Source: Cristatella mucedo
Taxonomy: Eukaryota > Bryozoa > Phylactolaemata > Cristatellidae
NCBI GenBank assembly: GCA_009760855.2
Contig: WPIO01000024.1
Coordinates: forward strand, 4,426,501-4,490,500
Direction of reading: 5' to 3'
Length of the DNA: 64,000 nucleotides
The number at the start of each line of letters is the position of its first letter. Within the stretch, counting starts at the first letter, position 1. Both the position numbers and the translations under genes were made by a program. Positions 35,481-48,150 of the stretch are shown piece after piece. The notes beneath the pieces were generated by a model. The model was not told where the DNA came from. It saw nothing but the letters and a program-made list of their open reading frames with translations, and made no database searches.

Positions 35481-38400
35481 ATATGAATATGTTGTCACTA
35501 AGTATCTCCAAGTTAAGAAAGTATATCGTTGGACACGTCGTCTTACCGTGTCAGAATCATCCTCGTCGTGTTATATCTGTAATTTAAGAGCTGCAAGATG
35601 TTCAACATCTTCGTAAAATGCGACTTCATACAACAGCAGTATAAATCCTACCACAACTTTGCACTACTTACAGGTTAAATGCAGACCCAGGGGGAAAATT
35701 CTTACTCTTAGACGAACTAGATTCATCCTTTTTGAATTTTCATGCCACCAGTGCTGCTTGTGTACACTGAAGGTGCATCATGAGCCAAGTATCTCCTCTT
35801 CAGATGCAGCAATATTTGGGTCTGGTTAATACAGACCTATAGTGTATAGTCTCAGGAATAGGAAGATCTGAAGTGATGGGTGAAACATATTGCACCTCAG
35901 ACTCGATTGTTAGTTACTAAGCTACTCTAACCCCCATCAGAAAGATAGCTGCACACACGAGACCAGTCATTTCAGCAACACACGTTTCTGCCATACTTTT
36001 TCCTGTTGGAGAGCGGCCATATTTTAAATTACCTGCTAATTATACAAAATCGTTGTATAGGGTAGTACATTATCAGTGCTCCCTGTGAATTTACTCTTTT
36101 ATAGGTTGTCTCATACTTAGTTGGTGCTAATAGATAACTAACTTAATCGAGCCGGAAATAATTCATGTTTCTCTACTCCACTAAATTCCTGCACAACAGT
36201 GTTTAGCCTTAAATAAATTTTCATTTCTCCAAAAAAGTGTGGCGATCGACTGGGAAGTATAAAGTTCCTGCAGCTACCATAGCTTAAGATGATATGGTTT
36301 TACACAAATACTACCATAAGCACATGTTCCATTTGTTTAATGTACAATATTTGAGCCACAAACGCCCCTATCAAGCATAACATTGCCGAAATATTAAATA
36401 TTGAAACATGCGGGCTTATGAAATACACAGTGATACAAAGCAACAATACATTTCTCTGTAGTAACCATAGGGCTTATATGCACTAGAGTGCACTGTGTTT
36501 AAAGAAAAATCACTTCCTTTTAACCAATCACACACGTAATGTAAGGTAATGCAAAGTGTCTCCATCTGTCACTCAACTAAGCCACAAAAACGATCTATGG
36601 GATAGTTTTGTGTAGCAAACTCACAGCCTGATCGGCTATCGGTTCGTATTAGGTAGCCTAGCAGAACATCTCACACAACTAAGAGAAAGATGCACAATTG
36701 CAAGCGATTAATGGTAATCGACAGCAATTGCCCGGGCCATTACACTAACCCGCAGCCAAACCTATGAGAAATTGGTAGTGCCAAGCTCCAATACGTCATT
36801 GCACAGAACATTTTGCTGTTTCCAAAGTGAAGCCATGACATTTTCAAGAGTCTTTGTTCGTTAATTGTCTGCAATGCACGAAAATAGACAGTAAAGGTCA
36901 GGGTTAGTACCTCAATTCCTGGAAAATTTACAGGATTTGCTTCGCGAAACTGCAATTCTTATTTCATGTAACATTTAAGTACAAGCTTGCATAATTTGCA
37001 GGCATTATGAGCGTTTAATCAAAGGTAATGCACGACAAATGAAGGTAAGGGCCCGGGAAAATACGCCAATCCATAACGGTCCGTTACAAATGGACAAACA
37101 GTTGCTAAAAAATGCTACCCATTTTTTGTGAAGCACAATGCATTAAAAGTGCCAATACATTCTTTTAAACAATTGTTAAAGTATAATTGAAGATCTTCTA
37201 CGGAACACCGTTACAAATTGAGTAGCGATTGGCTGTTTGCAGCTCCAATTTTCTCGCCACATAAAGTTCACTGTGTGCACACATACTATCAACCCATTGT
37301 GCGCCTTCAACCAAGGACGCTGCATGGTAATTGAAGGCTATTGCCAGAGATTATATGGTAATCTATTATGGTCTGTCACAGTTAAACACAACACTCTTAT
37401 GAAAAGATCCAAGTTTTCTTGCTTATTAAGTTCGCTGTTATGAAAGTGAATCGCATTATTTCAACCAATAGCGAGCGTACTTTGGAATTCAATGCACAGC
37501 AATCGACGACAACGGCCAGGGATATCCCGGAAATCTATAATTGACCACCAACAATAGATTAGACGCTGCTGTGTGACTCTCCCATTTAGAAGACTCTCTC
37601 CTGCAAACTCTATTGTTGGTGCACCCAGGAAATTTCATTGTTAATGCTAGCTCTTGGGCTCTAAATTGAAATCAATGGCAATGGCCCATGCCAATACAGC
37701 GATCTTCTCCAATCCGTCGCAAATAAACTGCATGTAGGCTGAGCAAAGCTGAATTACACTTCAGCTATTAATCACACTTTTTATAGTACGATGTAATAAC
37801 CGATAGTAATCCCAATATTGCAACCAAGATTGGGCCGTTGCAATCGATTGCCATACAGTGACCACGCCCTAGCGATGATGTAATTATGTCAAACGCACCC
37901 TTGTGAGCAAAGCTCAAAGCATCAAGCTATTATCTTAATTGGGTCCCCTGCTAAGGTAAATAAATATAGAATCCAGCTAATTGTTTGCAAAACTTTAAGC
38001 AACCAGCAAGCACGGAACCATCTACAAGTTAGAATGCTAGGTACACAAGAAAAGAACTTATAACAAAAACCACGTGAAATATTGGATGCTGTACTACCGT
38101 TATTGTCAGAGACTTGAATAGTGCAAGATCATTTCTGGTAGAAACCTTAGCAGAAAGAGAATCTTCGACTTTTTTTGCATAATATTTGAGTACCCTACTA
38201 GCAATATCTTTACATTAGATATGAGAAACGTTGAATTTACTTGTTGCAGAGCTGAATGACTTGAGCGAACTATGGAAGAGAGATGAGATCTGATAAACAG
38301 GTTGTTACCATCAAGTAAAGTAAACTGTAAGCCTGGTTGAGGAGACTGAAATTGATTTTCTTTGATTTCCTCTCTTTCCGCTTAGCAGAGACATTTGTAA

Positions 38401-39539
38401 GACCAAGAAAAAGTAGTATAGCATTTAGTCTAGACTGTTGGTATCAGATCAAACCTGCTACATAGGTTGGCAGTAGTCTAGAGAGATTAGGGATCCAGCC
38501 TCGAAGTCCGAAATCAACTAAAACTCTAGTAATACTGAAGTGAAGTCATGTAATTGAACTAGTTAGCTGTAGAGCTCCCGTCAAATGACAACCGAACTTT
38601 TTTGATGATCCATAACTACAAATTTGATCATCGGGTTACCTGCGAAATAAATCCATCAATTGAAAATATGCTAGTGATAGCCAGTTTGCATGAGATGTGT
38701 TGTTCCCTAATGTAAAGCCTGAAAAACCAATGACGATGAAACTAGGATCACCGAGGGTGAAAGCAATATCTTTTGATTTTTCGATGTCACTGGACTTCCC
38801 AATAACTATTGGCTCGGACTTCTTTTTAAAAATCTTTACAAAATAATTGAATATCTAGATGCAAATATGGTAACCTGAGCCTTCTATTGCCAGTTCTAGG
38901 GTTTATGCCCAGACCCCATCGACGAGTCCTTGTTACCATTGTGACCTTGTGTAGGCTCTACATTTGCATACGTGCCACTCGTCCGTAGTTCTGTTTCCAA
39001 ACGCATTCTAAGCTTAATCTGCTCTACCCATCACGTTCGACTCCGCGTATCCGGCACTAGGAGTGCATCGGCAGTATCGTGTCTAGGTCCGTTCATACTA
39101 TTCAGTAATCATCATACACCCGGATGCAAAAAACTAAACATCTTCAGTGGAAGAAAACCTTTCATTCCAGGAGCCCAGTCCATCCCATGAAGTGTTTTAA
39201 AATCCACGGACCATTCCTCATTGGGGGGATGAGCAACCTTGCCAGGCCGGAACATAAGTCGGCTCTCCAATCAAGCTACCAAGACGCAGACCAGGAGTGT
39301 ATACTACATTGCCCAACCCAAAATTAGCAGCCGCACGAGACTGCCAGCTAACTCAGCAAAGCTTATGGTACAGGCCTTATGCCTGCTCGGGGCTACTCGC
39401 CCTGGAAGTACCTTCGCTGTTAGACAGCTGGAGTAGCCGGCTCTCCTGCCGTAGATCCATTCTTCTGGTGACTTCATCGAACCGTGACGACCACAAGCAA
39501 TTGCCTTGAATCCACCAAAGATTATTTTGTTAATATTAT
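35481..39539. other. Long stretch with no gene recognised
   Basis: I see only short frames. The interval 36.7-37.9 kb has repeated GGTAAT, GCAATTG and GGCCC-type words that hint at old repeat material, but I could not define a unit. Confidence 0.4.
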
Positions 39540-39860
39540 TTGAAGACTACGCCCATAGCTCGAATGCTCTGAAAAGCCTGGTTTTCACTCCCCAAGTAAA
39601 GTATTTACAAAATTCAAGCGAAAGACACAAAACCCACTGGTTTCTTACAGCTTTCGCTCGGCTTTCGCGACTGACCTCTCGTACTGGTGCGCGCTGACAC
39701 TGTACATGCTACCACTAAGCACACCCATGCGTGCCGACACTGCATATCACTAGTAACCAGGCGATCCCGCTTCCTCTGCTGCCTTTATATTAATCGATTA
39801 GGAATACATCAAGTTGTATTGCGATTTGCTGCAAGTGTATTATGATAAGTATTGCTATTG
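39540..39860 (+). mobile_element. Very old LINE family B 3' fragment
   Basis: EDYAHSSNALKSLVF...RHKTHWFLTAFARL is a diverged form of the family C-terminus ([13 protein letters not shown]...[10 protein letters not shown]). GCTGACACTGTACATGCTAC follows, as in the family 3' UTR. Confidence 0.5.
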
Positions 39861-40125
39861 CCTAGTAGTACGTGCTATTATTACCCTCGATCTTTATGAA
39901 GGTAGTTGCTTTAAAAACGGGAATCGATTGTCCATGGGTCATTCAATAAGGCAATAAATGAACTACGATTGATGTGAATATAGTATCCACTCGTCGTAAA
40001 AGTACAAATAGACTAAATTAAGGTCTGAGGACAAATGTGGTGCTAAAATCAGTTAAACGAACTACTGGGTTCTACTTTTTCCCGTGAAAAGTATCAACCT
40101 GCATAACACACACATAAATAAATAA

Positions 40126-40185
40126 GTATAAAAATATATATATATATATTCGTGTGTGCGTGCGTGTGTGTGTTTGTGTGCGCGA
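40126..40185. repeat. TA/GT microsatellite
   Basis: A run of TA followed by GTGTGTGCGTGCGTGTGTGT. It explains the low-complexity minus-strand frame here. Confidence 0.8.
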
Positions 40186-40286
40186 TACAATAAAACACTC
40201 CGTGAGATTCACACAGAATAGTACAAATACTTGAAGCATAGGATGACTCCTATAATATGATGCAACGGAGTTCCTGAGCAGCGGAA

Positions 40287-40704
40287 ATGCTAGCAAGCAT
40301 ATTGCTATTGGCTTCAGCCTTTCTTAGCATGGGAAAAGCTGAGTAGACAGCCATTAAGCCTGCGGTCGTGTATAAATCTTCACCTTCACCAGTTGGTAAT
40401 CTTCCAGCTGTAATACACTACAAATTAAACGTCAGCGGTACAGAAGTTGAGCTGAGGCTGAATAGAAGACACGTGAAGCGAGATACAGTTCCATTCTACA
40501 GAAATCTTATCGGGATAAGCCAGCTTATCGCTTTACCTTTACATGACGACAAGGTATGTTAGTTTCTTATTTACTTGCCCTTTAGTACCTAAAGGAAGGA
40601 CTTCTAATTTTTATTTATTATGGACAGCTGGTTTCTATGAAGACGCGAACAATTTAGTATCATTGATAATTCAGAGAACGAGTGGAATGATAATTTATGA
40701 GATG
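40287..40704 (+). pseudogene. 5' part of a second M12B-type protease, broken
   Basis: An ATG at 40287 opens a clear signal peptide (MLASILLLASAFLSMGKAE). TAG follows at 40344-40346. The same frame then continues as YKSSPSP...IHYKLNVSGTEVELRLNRR to LIALPLHDDK, the style of an M12B propeptide. A donor-like AAG|GTATGT is at 40554, and the next open piece (WTAGFYEDANNLVSLIIQR, from about 40586) resembles the family's following exon. The gap would be only 32 bases and the phases disagree (0 against 1). A readthrough stop, a tiny intron and a frame mismatch together suggest a decayed copy. No catalytic exons were found downstream. It could instead be a real gene with unusual splicing; confidence is moderate. 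Confidence 0.5.
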
Positions 40705-40848
40705 GTAGGGCGTATGGATGTCTTTCATATTGCTCATATATCAATCAAGTCGCCTATGGTGCTTATTCTAATGTTTGGACAACCGAGTCATGTTGCAAGT
40801 TGCACTGTCTTCCATGTTCATTCTAAAATTGGCAAAGGTGTTGCATGA

Positions 40849-42084
40849 GGAATGGTTTTATCATCTAGTATATATCTGCTTTTTTCAACTTGGAATGCTT
40901 ATTGACATGAGAGAATAATAAGACTACTTATAACTCAGATGTTCTCAACTTCCTATCTCATAGCATTATGCATATCTATCGCAAATGGACAAAGCCGCGA
41001 GGACTAAGGCTAACATGAGACAATTTCTCAAAGCCTATGCCACTTTCAGTTTGCATAGGGTTAGCAACAATCTTCTTCTCAAGAAAGAAAAAATAAAAGG
41101 TATCAGCAGCACGTCTCATAAGGAGGGAATGCAAGCAAGTGTATAGCAAGACATTAAGAACGCATACAAGAAGGCTGGAAAATAAGTGCCATATTTGGCT
41201 GCAGGAGTTAAATATATTGCTACAAAGTAATTATAGAGGCAGTTTGAATAGTCTATAACTAGCAAAGCAAAGCATTCTTGCATTCCCACAGGCCCATCAT
41301 GCATATGAATTTAATGCCTAATTGATTTTTGAGAGTACCCGCAAGCACAAGAAGGCTAAAACGAAAGCAACGGTTCAGCTGGCCACTTAGGTATGAATGA
41401 GCTATGCGATGGTGAGCCTTTCGGATTCAGATCACAAATTGGGTTCCATTGCATGTGTACAAATAGGAGCCACTGCCATTTTTCAGCAAGGGATGCATCT
41501 GGCCAGATAGCTAGAATATATTTTTCAAAAGACAGAAATTAATTAGTCTAACCTTGCTAGAACCATTGAGACAGTCAAATTGCTCACCACTGACAGTATT
41601 ATATTAGTAGACACTCCCTAATAATAAGGAGTAATTAAAAAACGTGGCTTGCTTTGAAAGCAAGCATTTTTGTAAAATGTTAAGCATTTAGTCATTAGTA
41701 TACAAAGTACTAGCATTCTGCTTTAACGGTAAAAAAATTATCCCACTACCACATCACAAACTGCAAGATCTAATTTACTTAGATAAGCTACAAACATAGG
41801 GTTCTCTATGATACACAGTGCGACCGTTTATCATTGTTTCTCTGGTATCATGGATCGTCTTCAACCAGGCATACAGCTGTTCAGCCAATTCAGCTGATTC
41901 CACCAGTTGATTAGACGAACGCAGCTGTTTATTGCCATTACATAGGTCGTAGTTAATCCCATGGGAATAATGACTTTTGTAACAGGTTCAGTGCAAATTG
42001 GAATCTAAAATGCACCGACATTTACTCTTTATGAAACTCTGCATGTCTTCATCCACTGCATGTCATATGGCCACGGCAGAATGG
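40849..42084. other. No gene recognised
   Basis: AT-rich sequence. A short piece near 41370-41430 (GGTTCAGCTGG...TAGGTATGAATGAGC) resembles the minus strand of LINE family A. Nothing else was recognised. Confidence 0.4.
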
Positions 42085-44778
42085 GCAAGACTTGGTCGGA
42101 AAAGCTAAGAATAGATGCGTTTTAGATTCATTGTTAATGTGGTACAATCAAAGGATGTCGTGACGCAAGTCACAAGATACTTCCGTGCTTCGATAGCGTA
42201 CAAACTGAAGGCACGGTCTTCAAAAGATTTGAGCTTCGTACGAGGCATAGGTAAATGATTAGATTCCGAAAAGCTAGCTGTAGGATGCTTAGCCTGATGC
42301 AGCAGTAGATCTGATAGATAGGCTGGACCCAAAACAATAAAGAGACCTAAAAGTGAATGACAGAGCTTTGTAGGTGAGAAGTGGTGAAGTGTGGCAACTT
42401 CTATGCTCACGAAAGGCAAGCGTGGCAGAACAGTTTTGCACCAGCTATAAGCAGCATATTGCACAGGCCAGTAGATACACAAGCAGTCAGGTACGGTAGT
42501 CGAGACGGGAAATCACAACTGCATAGATGATGTGGTATCCTTGTCTAAGCAAGCTTGAATTTTCTCGATGTTATGTAGCTGCAAGTAGGCAAACTTGACC
42601 GTGGAGCTAATTTGGTCATCTAATAAAAGGTCATTTTGGAACAGGAAGCATAGATTTCGTGTGGATTCAACAGAACGTAAGCTGGCAGAGCCAATTGTAA
42701 GCCTTGGCCACTCCAATTTCTGAGTCAAACCTAATTTTTTCATAACTAAAAAGTTGGTTGAATCATCGTCCAGTGTAAGAAAATTCGCTGGCACCCATGT
42801 GCAAATGTCACTACTACATGCAGCAAGAAGGTTGAGAGAATTCGGCATGCTGGAGTGCTGGGGTGGATAAAATTGAAGGTACGACAGAGTGTCATCTGCA
42901 ATAAATTGAAAAACTGGGTTGTGCCTAGCAATCTTACTAGCAAGAGGAAGAGTATAAACCAAAAAAGAACGGGAGCAAGCAAAGAGCCATGAGATATCCC
43001 ATAATTCAGAGCTTCCTTGGATGATCTGTGTCCATTCATATCAATACTCTGGAGTCTCCCACTGAGATTTGACTGAATCGTCGCAATGCAGTGCAAGTGA
43101 CTCCCGTGCAAGACAAGAGGCGCTCGAGGAGGACTTGGCGATCGAAATTATCAAAAGATGCCGAAACATCGAGCAAAATGACCAGAGAGACTCTACCTAA
43201 GTCTGCATTCCTATGTCAATCGCTATACACCCCAAGCAATGCCAACTCTGTACAGTGATAAGCTCTATAACTAGACTGGAAATAATGAGTAAGGCTCGAA
43301 GTTTAGAAATGCGAGTTCAGCAGGTCTGCTGTGACTCGTTTTCTTTTACTTTGATAAGAATGGTAGAGGGGAGACTGGGCAAAAGTTGCTTAAGTTCTCT
43401 TGGTCAAGTGTTTCTTTCTTGATTAGTAGTCTTGACTACAGCCTTTGTGAAAGGTGCTAGGACATGACCTAGGGCTGATGACATATGTGTGACGTTAGTT
43501 ATGCATGGTTGCAGCAGATCTATGCATCTTGGAAGCAGGAAAGTGGGACAGTGGTCTTTGAGAATTGGGTGTCTTTTTTACTTGTGGTATGACCTTCACA
43601 ATGAGGTCATCAGTTGCCTCCTGGAACGAAAATGCTGAGGTGCTTCATTTAATTCAGGGACATGATTCCAATGGGTTCACTGCCAACCCAGCGATAGACT
43701 TCTTGATCTTGTCTACCTTGTTAACAAAGAAGGTAGAGATTAGGTTACCTGGATCATCACAAGCATCGCTAGGTAAGGAGCTAACCTGGAAGCAGTTAAG
43801 GAGACGGTTGATCCTACACATCCAAATTTTTTAAGTGCACATATGTGAATCAACAGCGTTTTTTTATAGAAGCTAGACTTAACCTTTGCTAGGATCAATT
43901 ATTAGGATAAACAGTAGTCCTCATATGTCTGTCGATGGGCAGTCCGTCCTGATCTTGTGTATCCTTTTTTTAAGATTGTGCTTAGTGGACCAAGCTATTT
44001 TAATGTCTTCCGTAAACCAAAGGCGTCTATTTGAGGGCGTTTATTGTGCTTAGTCATTGTGCTTAAAGGTGAAAACTTGTTGAGCAGTTCAGCTAGTGTC
44101 GTAGTGTAGCAATCTATCAATCATGAGCAGTCAGAAGGAGAATAGAGAACCAAAGGCACAGCAGGAAATGTTGTAGCACTGACAGCATCGATAAAAAGGT
44201 CTTGAATTTTTGTTATTAGCAGATGATTTGAGATGAGGAGTATGGCACACATAATAGGCTGAATCATATTTGTACGTGGTCAGATAAGCAGAATTTGGTA
44301 ATTATTGATGATGATGGCGTGCAGTTTTATTAGAAAACTTTATCGAGGATGTGACTCTAACGATGCACATTAACCACCAGAGACAAGGAGTCAATGCATG
44401 AATTTAGTGCTGAAGGCGTCAGATAAGTTATCAACATGAATTTTTTTATCACCCATAAAGCGGAAGAATCAATATATTGCATACAGAATGGAAATGAGAT
44501 CAGGGAAATATGTGATAAAGAAGGACTTGGTACCTGGAGGACGATAGACGATTGCCACCTTTGGTAGCTTGTTTTCGGAAGAACTCAAACAAACAATTCA
44601 AAAGACTTATTTGAGTGGACTGCAAATGGCTCGAAATTGAAAGACGTGAATGCAATAATTCCACAAATTCCACCTTCAAATTTGAATAATTTGGGAATGA
44701 GAAAAATCGAGAATCCTTCTCGTGTTGCGTCGTTATTAGGTGAGCAGTTTACCGATTTTTGCAAAGTTTTGGTTAAGG

Positions 44779-45247
44779 CAGGGGTCAGCAAACTTTCGGA
44801 CTACTAGGCCATTTCAGTTTGTCAAGAACACACACTAGGCCAGAAGAAACCACACCAACCCCGCCCGACCGGCGGAATGGGTGAGGCGAGACTAACAATA
44901 AACAGTCGTAAAAGGCGTGCAGACCAGCACGGCAATTGTAGAGGTTATAATATAATAATAATGGTGCACTTGATAAAGCGCCCGCAGAGAACTCAATCTC
45001 TTTCTAGGCGCTTTACATTTGCTGCAAAGGGAGGTTGACGTGTACCAGTCATCCCTGGTCACGTGCTTGTGTTTCAAGTTCTACAGGGCCACAACTTGGG
45101 CTGCAACAGCAGTAATGAACGGGAACGAAGCCACGACAACTCAATTAAGGCCGGATCCATTTTTAAATAACTAGGGGGCCTCTAAGCCGGAATGAAGCAC
45201 TAGCTAGGCCGGATCTGACCTAAAGGACCTAAGTTTGCTGACCTCTG
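44779..45247. mobile_element. Non-autonomous hAT-like DNA transposon nested in the LINE
   Basis: Terminal inverted repeats CAGGGGTCAGCAAACTT and (inverted) CAGAGGTCAGCAAACTT agree at 16 of 17 positions and match the CAGGGGTC-GCAAACTT ends common in animal hAT elements. The flanks GGTTAAGG and GATAAAGG form an imperfect 8-base duplication (6 of 8), the size expected for hAT. There is no transposase frame. It splits the LINE endonuclease between VDMLAFI and LTKTLQ. Confidence 0.75.
44943..45032 (-). mobile_element. LINE family B tail inside the hAT-like element
   Basis: A TAATAATAATGG tract and the reverse complement of the last 80 bases of family B, ending at TTTGCTGCAAAGGG. This is the innermost layer of a three-level nest. 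Confidence 0.75.
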
Positions 45248-45640
45248 GATAAAGGCCAGCATGTCGACGCCTTTTTTTGAAAAAGGTCACTTAATATTAG
45301 GGGTTTATTGCAAATTGAACGAGGATGACAAAGACAGGCGTTAAGTTTTCCGCCGGAGTCAGTGTAGGCCTGATGACCACGAAGTGAGAGAGATTCGCAG
45401 AACGAACTGAGTGGTTTGAGACAATGCTAGGCATATCAAAGGAGGGGGTCCTCAACTCGCAAGCTCTTGCAAAAACCAGTGCTGGTTCTCGCCCCCCTGC
45501 GTCCGATTCGGGGCACTTTCCTTTTGTTAACGCATAATTCACAGACCTTAGCAACAGCAGAAACATCTAACCATGCATTTGAACCACAATGAAGAAGCAA
45601 TAATATGGATGCACAATCAATGCTAATAAACGGGTTCTAG

Positions 45641-46174
45641 CAGCCGGCCTATAAAACGCAGCCTCCAGCTTGGTAGACCCTGCAGCCTGAAGGGATAAGC
45701 GTTTCGACCTATAATGGGAAAACAATTTCTTTCACACTACGGTAAAACAACAAACAGATAAGCTATAAACAGGTTTTAGATGTATAGATTTCCCAAATAC
45801 AATGTTCGCAAAAACTTCGGTTTTTGGAAGTTAATTCTGCAACTGACAAGAAAGGCTAGTACCACCGTTGTCGGGAGGCGAGAAAAACAACATAATAAGA
45901 CTTGAATAATCCTAAATCATTCATCTTTGAATGCACACTATGTAATTTGAAACAAATTAAATTTACAAAAACGCGTCATCTGACACTAAATTCCAGAATG
46001 CACGGCTCTTTGAGTCGCCTTTTTGGAATGAAGGGAAATATTGTGATCGCCAGAAGTCGATTTGTACCCGTTATTTTGTTAGCAACTTCTGTCGATGGGT
46101 GATATGTCAATGCTAATTAAAAAGCAATAAATCACTTCCAAATTATGCATTTTATTATGCTAATACTTGACTAA

Positions 46175-46176
<2 letters not shown>
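45641..46176. other. No gene recognised
   Basis: AT-rich spacer between the LINE nest and the AT microsatellite. Only short frames are seen. Confidence 0.5.

Positions 46177-46238
<62 letters not shown>
46177..46238. repeat. (AT)31 microsatellite
   Basis: Uninterrupted AT dinucleotide repeat, 62 bases. Confidence 0.98.
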
Positions 46239-46241
<3 letters not shown>

Positions 46242-46768
46242 TATTAGGTATATGGAAAGATAGCTGCATTAATTCCTCGTGATAGCCAAATCAGGTAGAA
46301 CAGAAAACAGTTATTTTTTCTTCGCAAGGCGAACGTCAAGCTCAACGTTGACTCCTTTTTATGCAAATGATATGCAACACTGCAATGCTCTTCAAAATTA
46401 ATCATAAGTATGTGTTTATGTGGCTATGGAAGAGCATTAGATATATATGTGAGTGCTGAAAGTCATTGGAAGGAAGCAATATAATTGTGTGAACTGGTTA
46501 CAGATATGATGCTGTGTTACCACATCATAGTATTCGCGTTAAATTTCAAATGTATCCAGCAAGCACTGTGACAACCTGTGAGTCTATAGCTTCTTTTTTA
46601 AAACAGTCAATTTTGGGTATTTTACGCTATTAATTGCAAACTACTTCTAGGCTCAGGGAATATGCGAAACGAAGTGGGTGCAAATGGGGAATTTGGGATC
46701 TTTTCGGGACACTGTTAAGCAGCATTTTCAAAAATAGAGGTCAGTGCAGGGATGCTCACCAGGAATCC

Positions 46769-47090
46769 CACACATTCGATCCACTAAAAGTGAATTAAAA
46801 ATGTTAGCAGCATCTTATCTCCTTTCTCGATGGAGACTAAAAAGAAGCTGCAAAGTATTCTGTGCAGAATATAAAATAATGCAGTATACAAGCACACACA
46901 CACACACACACATACATACACGAGTGCATGTGCTATCGTTGCGAGTGTATGTGTGTGAGTGCTTTTATACTGCATTAAATATATATTCTGCACAGAATAC
47001 TTTGGGGCTTCTTTTTAGTCTCCATCGAGGAAGGAGATAAGATGCTGTCAACATTTTTAATTCACTTTTAGTGATTCGAGCGTGTGGTAT
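46769..47090. repeat. Fold-back palindrome of about 320 bases
   Basis: The left arm (CCACAC...CACTAAAAGTGAATT...) is the near-perfect reverse complement of the right arm. Both arms share CTCGATGGAGACTAAAAA-GAAGC and TATTCTGTGCAGAATAT, and they are joined by a CA/TG microsatellite centre near 46890-46960. Similar peptides in frames on both strands are a result of the palindrome, not genes. It could be a fold-back MITE or the source of a long hairpin RNA. Confidence 0.85.
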
Positions 47091-47829
47091 ATAACTGTTG
47101 TATGAAATAGGTTTTTTAAATAATTGTCTCCCATTTTACTTAGCAGTTAAAAGGATATGTATCTTGAATATTTGCTATACATGCCAGCCTTTCCCAATAA
47201 GCATATCATCTATATTAGCATTTTTCAAGTGGGTGCATTTTGTATTATTCTTCGAACCTTTCCTCACTTTTCCTACAGGGTATGCATGCATTTAGTTAAA
47301 TACAGCCTTCCAAAAAAGCTAACGGAATTTACAATACGACACTTTGAGTTATTATTCATCGATTATATATTTTAGTAATTAGACATCTAACGAGCAGGAT
47401 TTAAATATTGTCCATGCCTCAGGATGGTCGGTAAGAAGGATGGTAGCTTCAGAGGGCATATTTAGCATTCACTGGCCGACTACAGCTACAGGTAATACGA
47501 ATGTCGAGCATCTAGTCATGCTCTAGAGCTGTAAGAGAAGCATTAACTGTAGGAAGCCTATTAAGTTGGCTGCATGCTAGGCAGAATGTAGCTGTGGTGG
47601 CCATCAGCGAGCCGGCATATTGGCTAGAATTGCTTGAAGCTAGAGAAGCTGTTTATATGTGGAACCTTGCTTTAAGTTGATTTTGAGACCTTCGTTATAT
47701 TAGACTTGCAGCCTAAATACCTGAAATGTGTGGTATTACTGCAGGTGCAGCTGTCTGTCTTCCCTTCACTGCCACTGAGTGATGATTCTGGCTAGTCACT
47801 GAACTTTATCCCAATTCGGATGTTGTATT

Positions 47830-47990
47830 AAGGCCCAGGAGAGATGCTAGTGCTTCACGACTTAGGTCGTGGATTTAAACCTTGCAGCAGGCGATCCTTT
47901 ATTGCCTGCTGCTACAGGTGGTGAATGACATTGAGACTTCTCTACAGCTATACAAATGAGGTGGTTAAATCAGCTAATATTGTCGATTGA
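47830..47990 (+). mobile_element. tRNA-derived SINE (type 2)
   Basis: GACTTAGGTCGTGGATTTAA marks the B-box region, GGCGATCCTTTATTGCC the body, and CAGCTATACAAATGAGGTGG the tail. It matches the copy at 29.2 kb. Confidence 0.6.
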
Positions 47991-48004
47991 AATCTACTAG
48001 TCTA

Positions 48005-48150
48005 CTTGCTGTGCTAGTTAGCCCCAGTGGTTAAGGTGCTCTCACCACGACCAATGTCTGGCTAACATAGTGTGCTCGAGCCCGGTGGCATGCATGAAGT
48101 GCCTGAATAGAGATTAGGTTGGTTTAGGGTGCTATACAAATAATTTATAC
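48005..48150 (+). mobile_element. tRNA-derived SINE (type 1)
   Basis: GTTAGCCCCAGTGGTTAAGG is an A box and GTGCTCGAGCCC a B box. The 3' part GTGCCTGAATAGAGATTAGG and GGGTGCTATACAAATAATT closely follows the family B LINE tail. Confidence 0.7.

Larger units (their letters stand above)
42085..45640 (-). mobile_element. Longest LINE family B copy (endonuclease and RT), minus strand, dead
   Basis: Reading the minus strand from about 45.6 kb downward: an ORF2 N-terminal region, the start of an AP-type endonuclease (NLTPVFVIL, then VDMLAFI), a hAT-like insertion, more endonuclease (GGICGII, SFELFV, VAIVYRPPGT, then a GDFN-type region). Next come the linker (FFVNKVDKIKKSIA), the RT (GVPQGS and YADD regions, degraded) and the C-terminus near 42.1 kb. 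Many stops and frameshifts break it. It is the only copy here that shows the family encodes an endonuclease, which supports a CR1/L2-like (Jockey group) assignment. The very 3' tail is missing or unrecognisable. Confidence 0.78.

Noticed and set aside
43565-43834. 89-codon plus-strand frame as a gene
   Set aside because: It is the shadow of the minus-strand LINE linker region (FFVNKVDKIKK).
45297-45566. Minus-strand frame as a host gene
   Set aside because: It fits the N-terminal part of the LINE B endonuclease protein and continues across the hAT-like insertion.
46744-47040. Plus and minus open frames with similar peptides
   Set aside because: Both are produced by the palindrome at 46769-47090 and its CA/TG centre; they are not genes.
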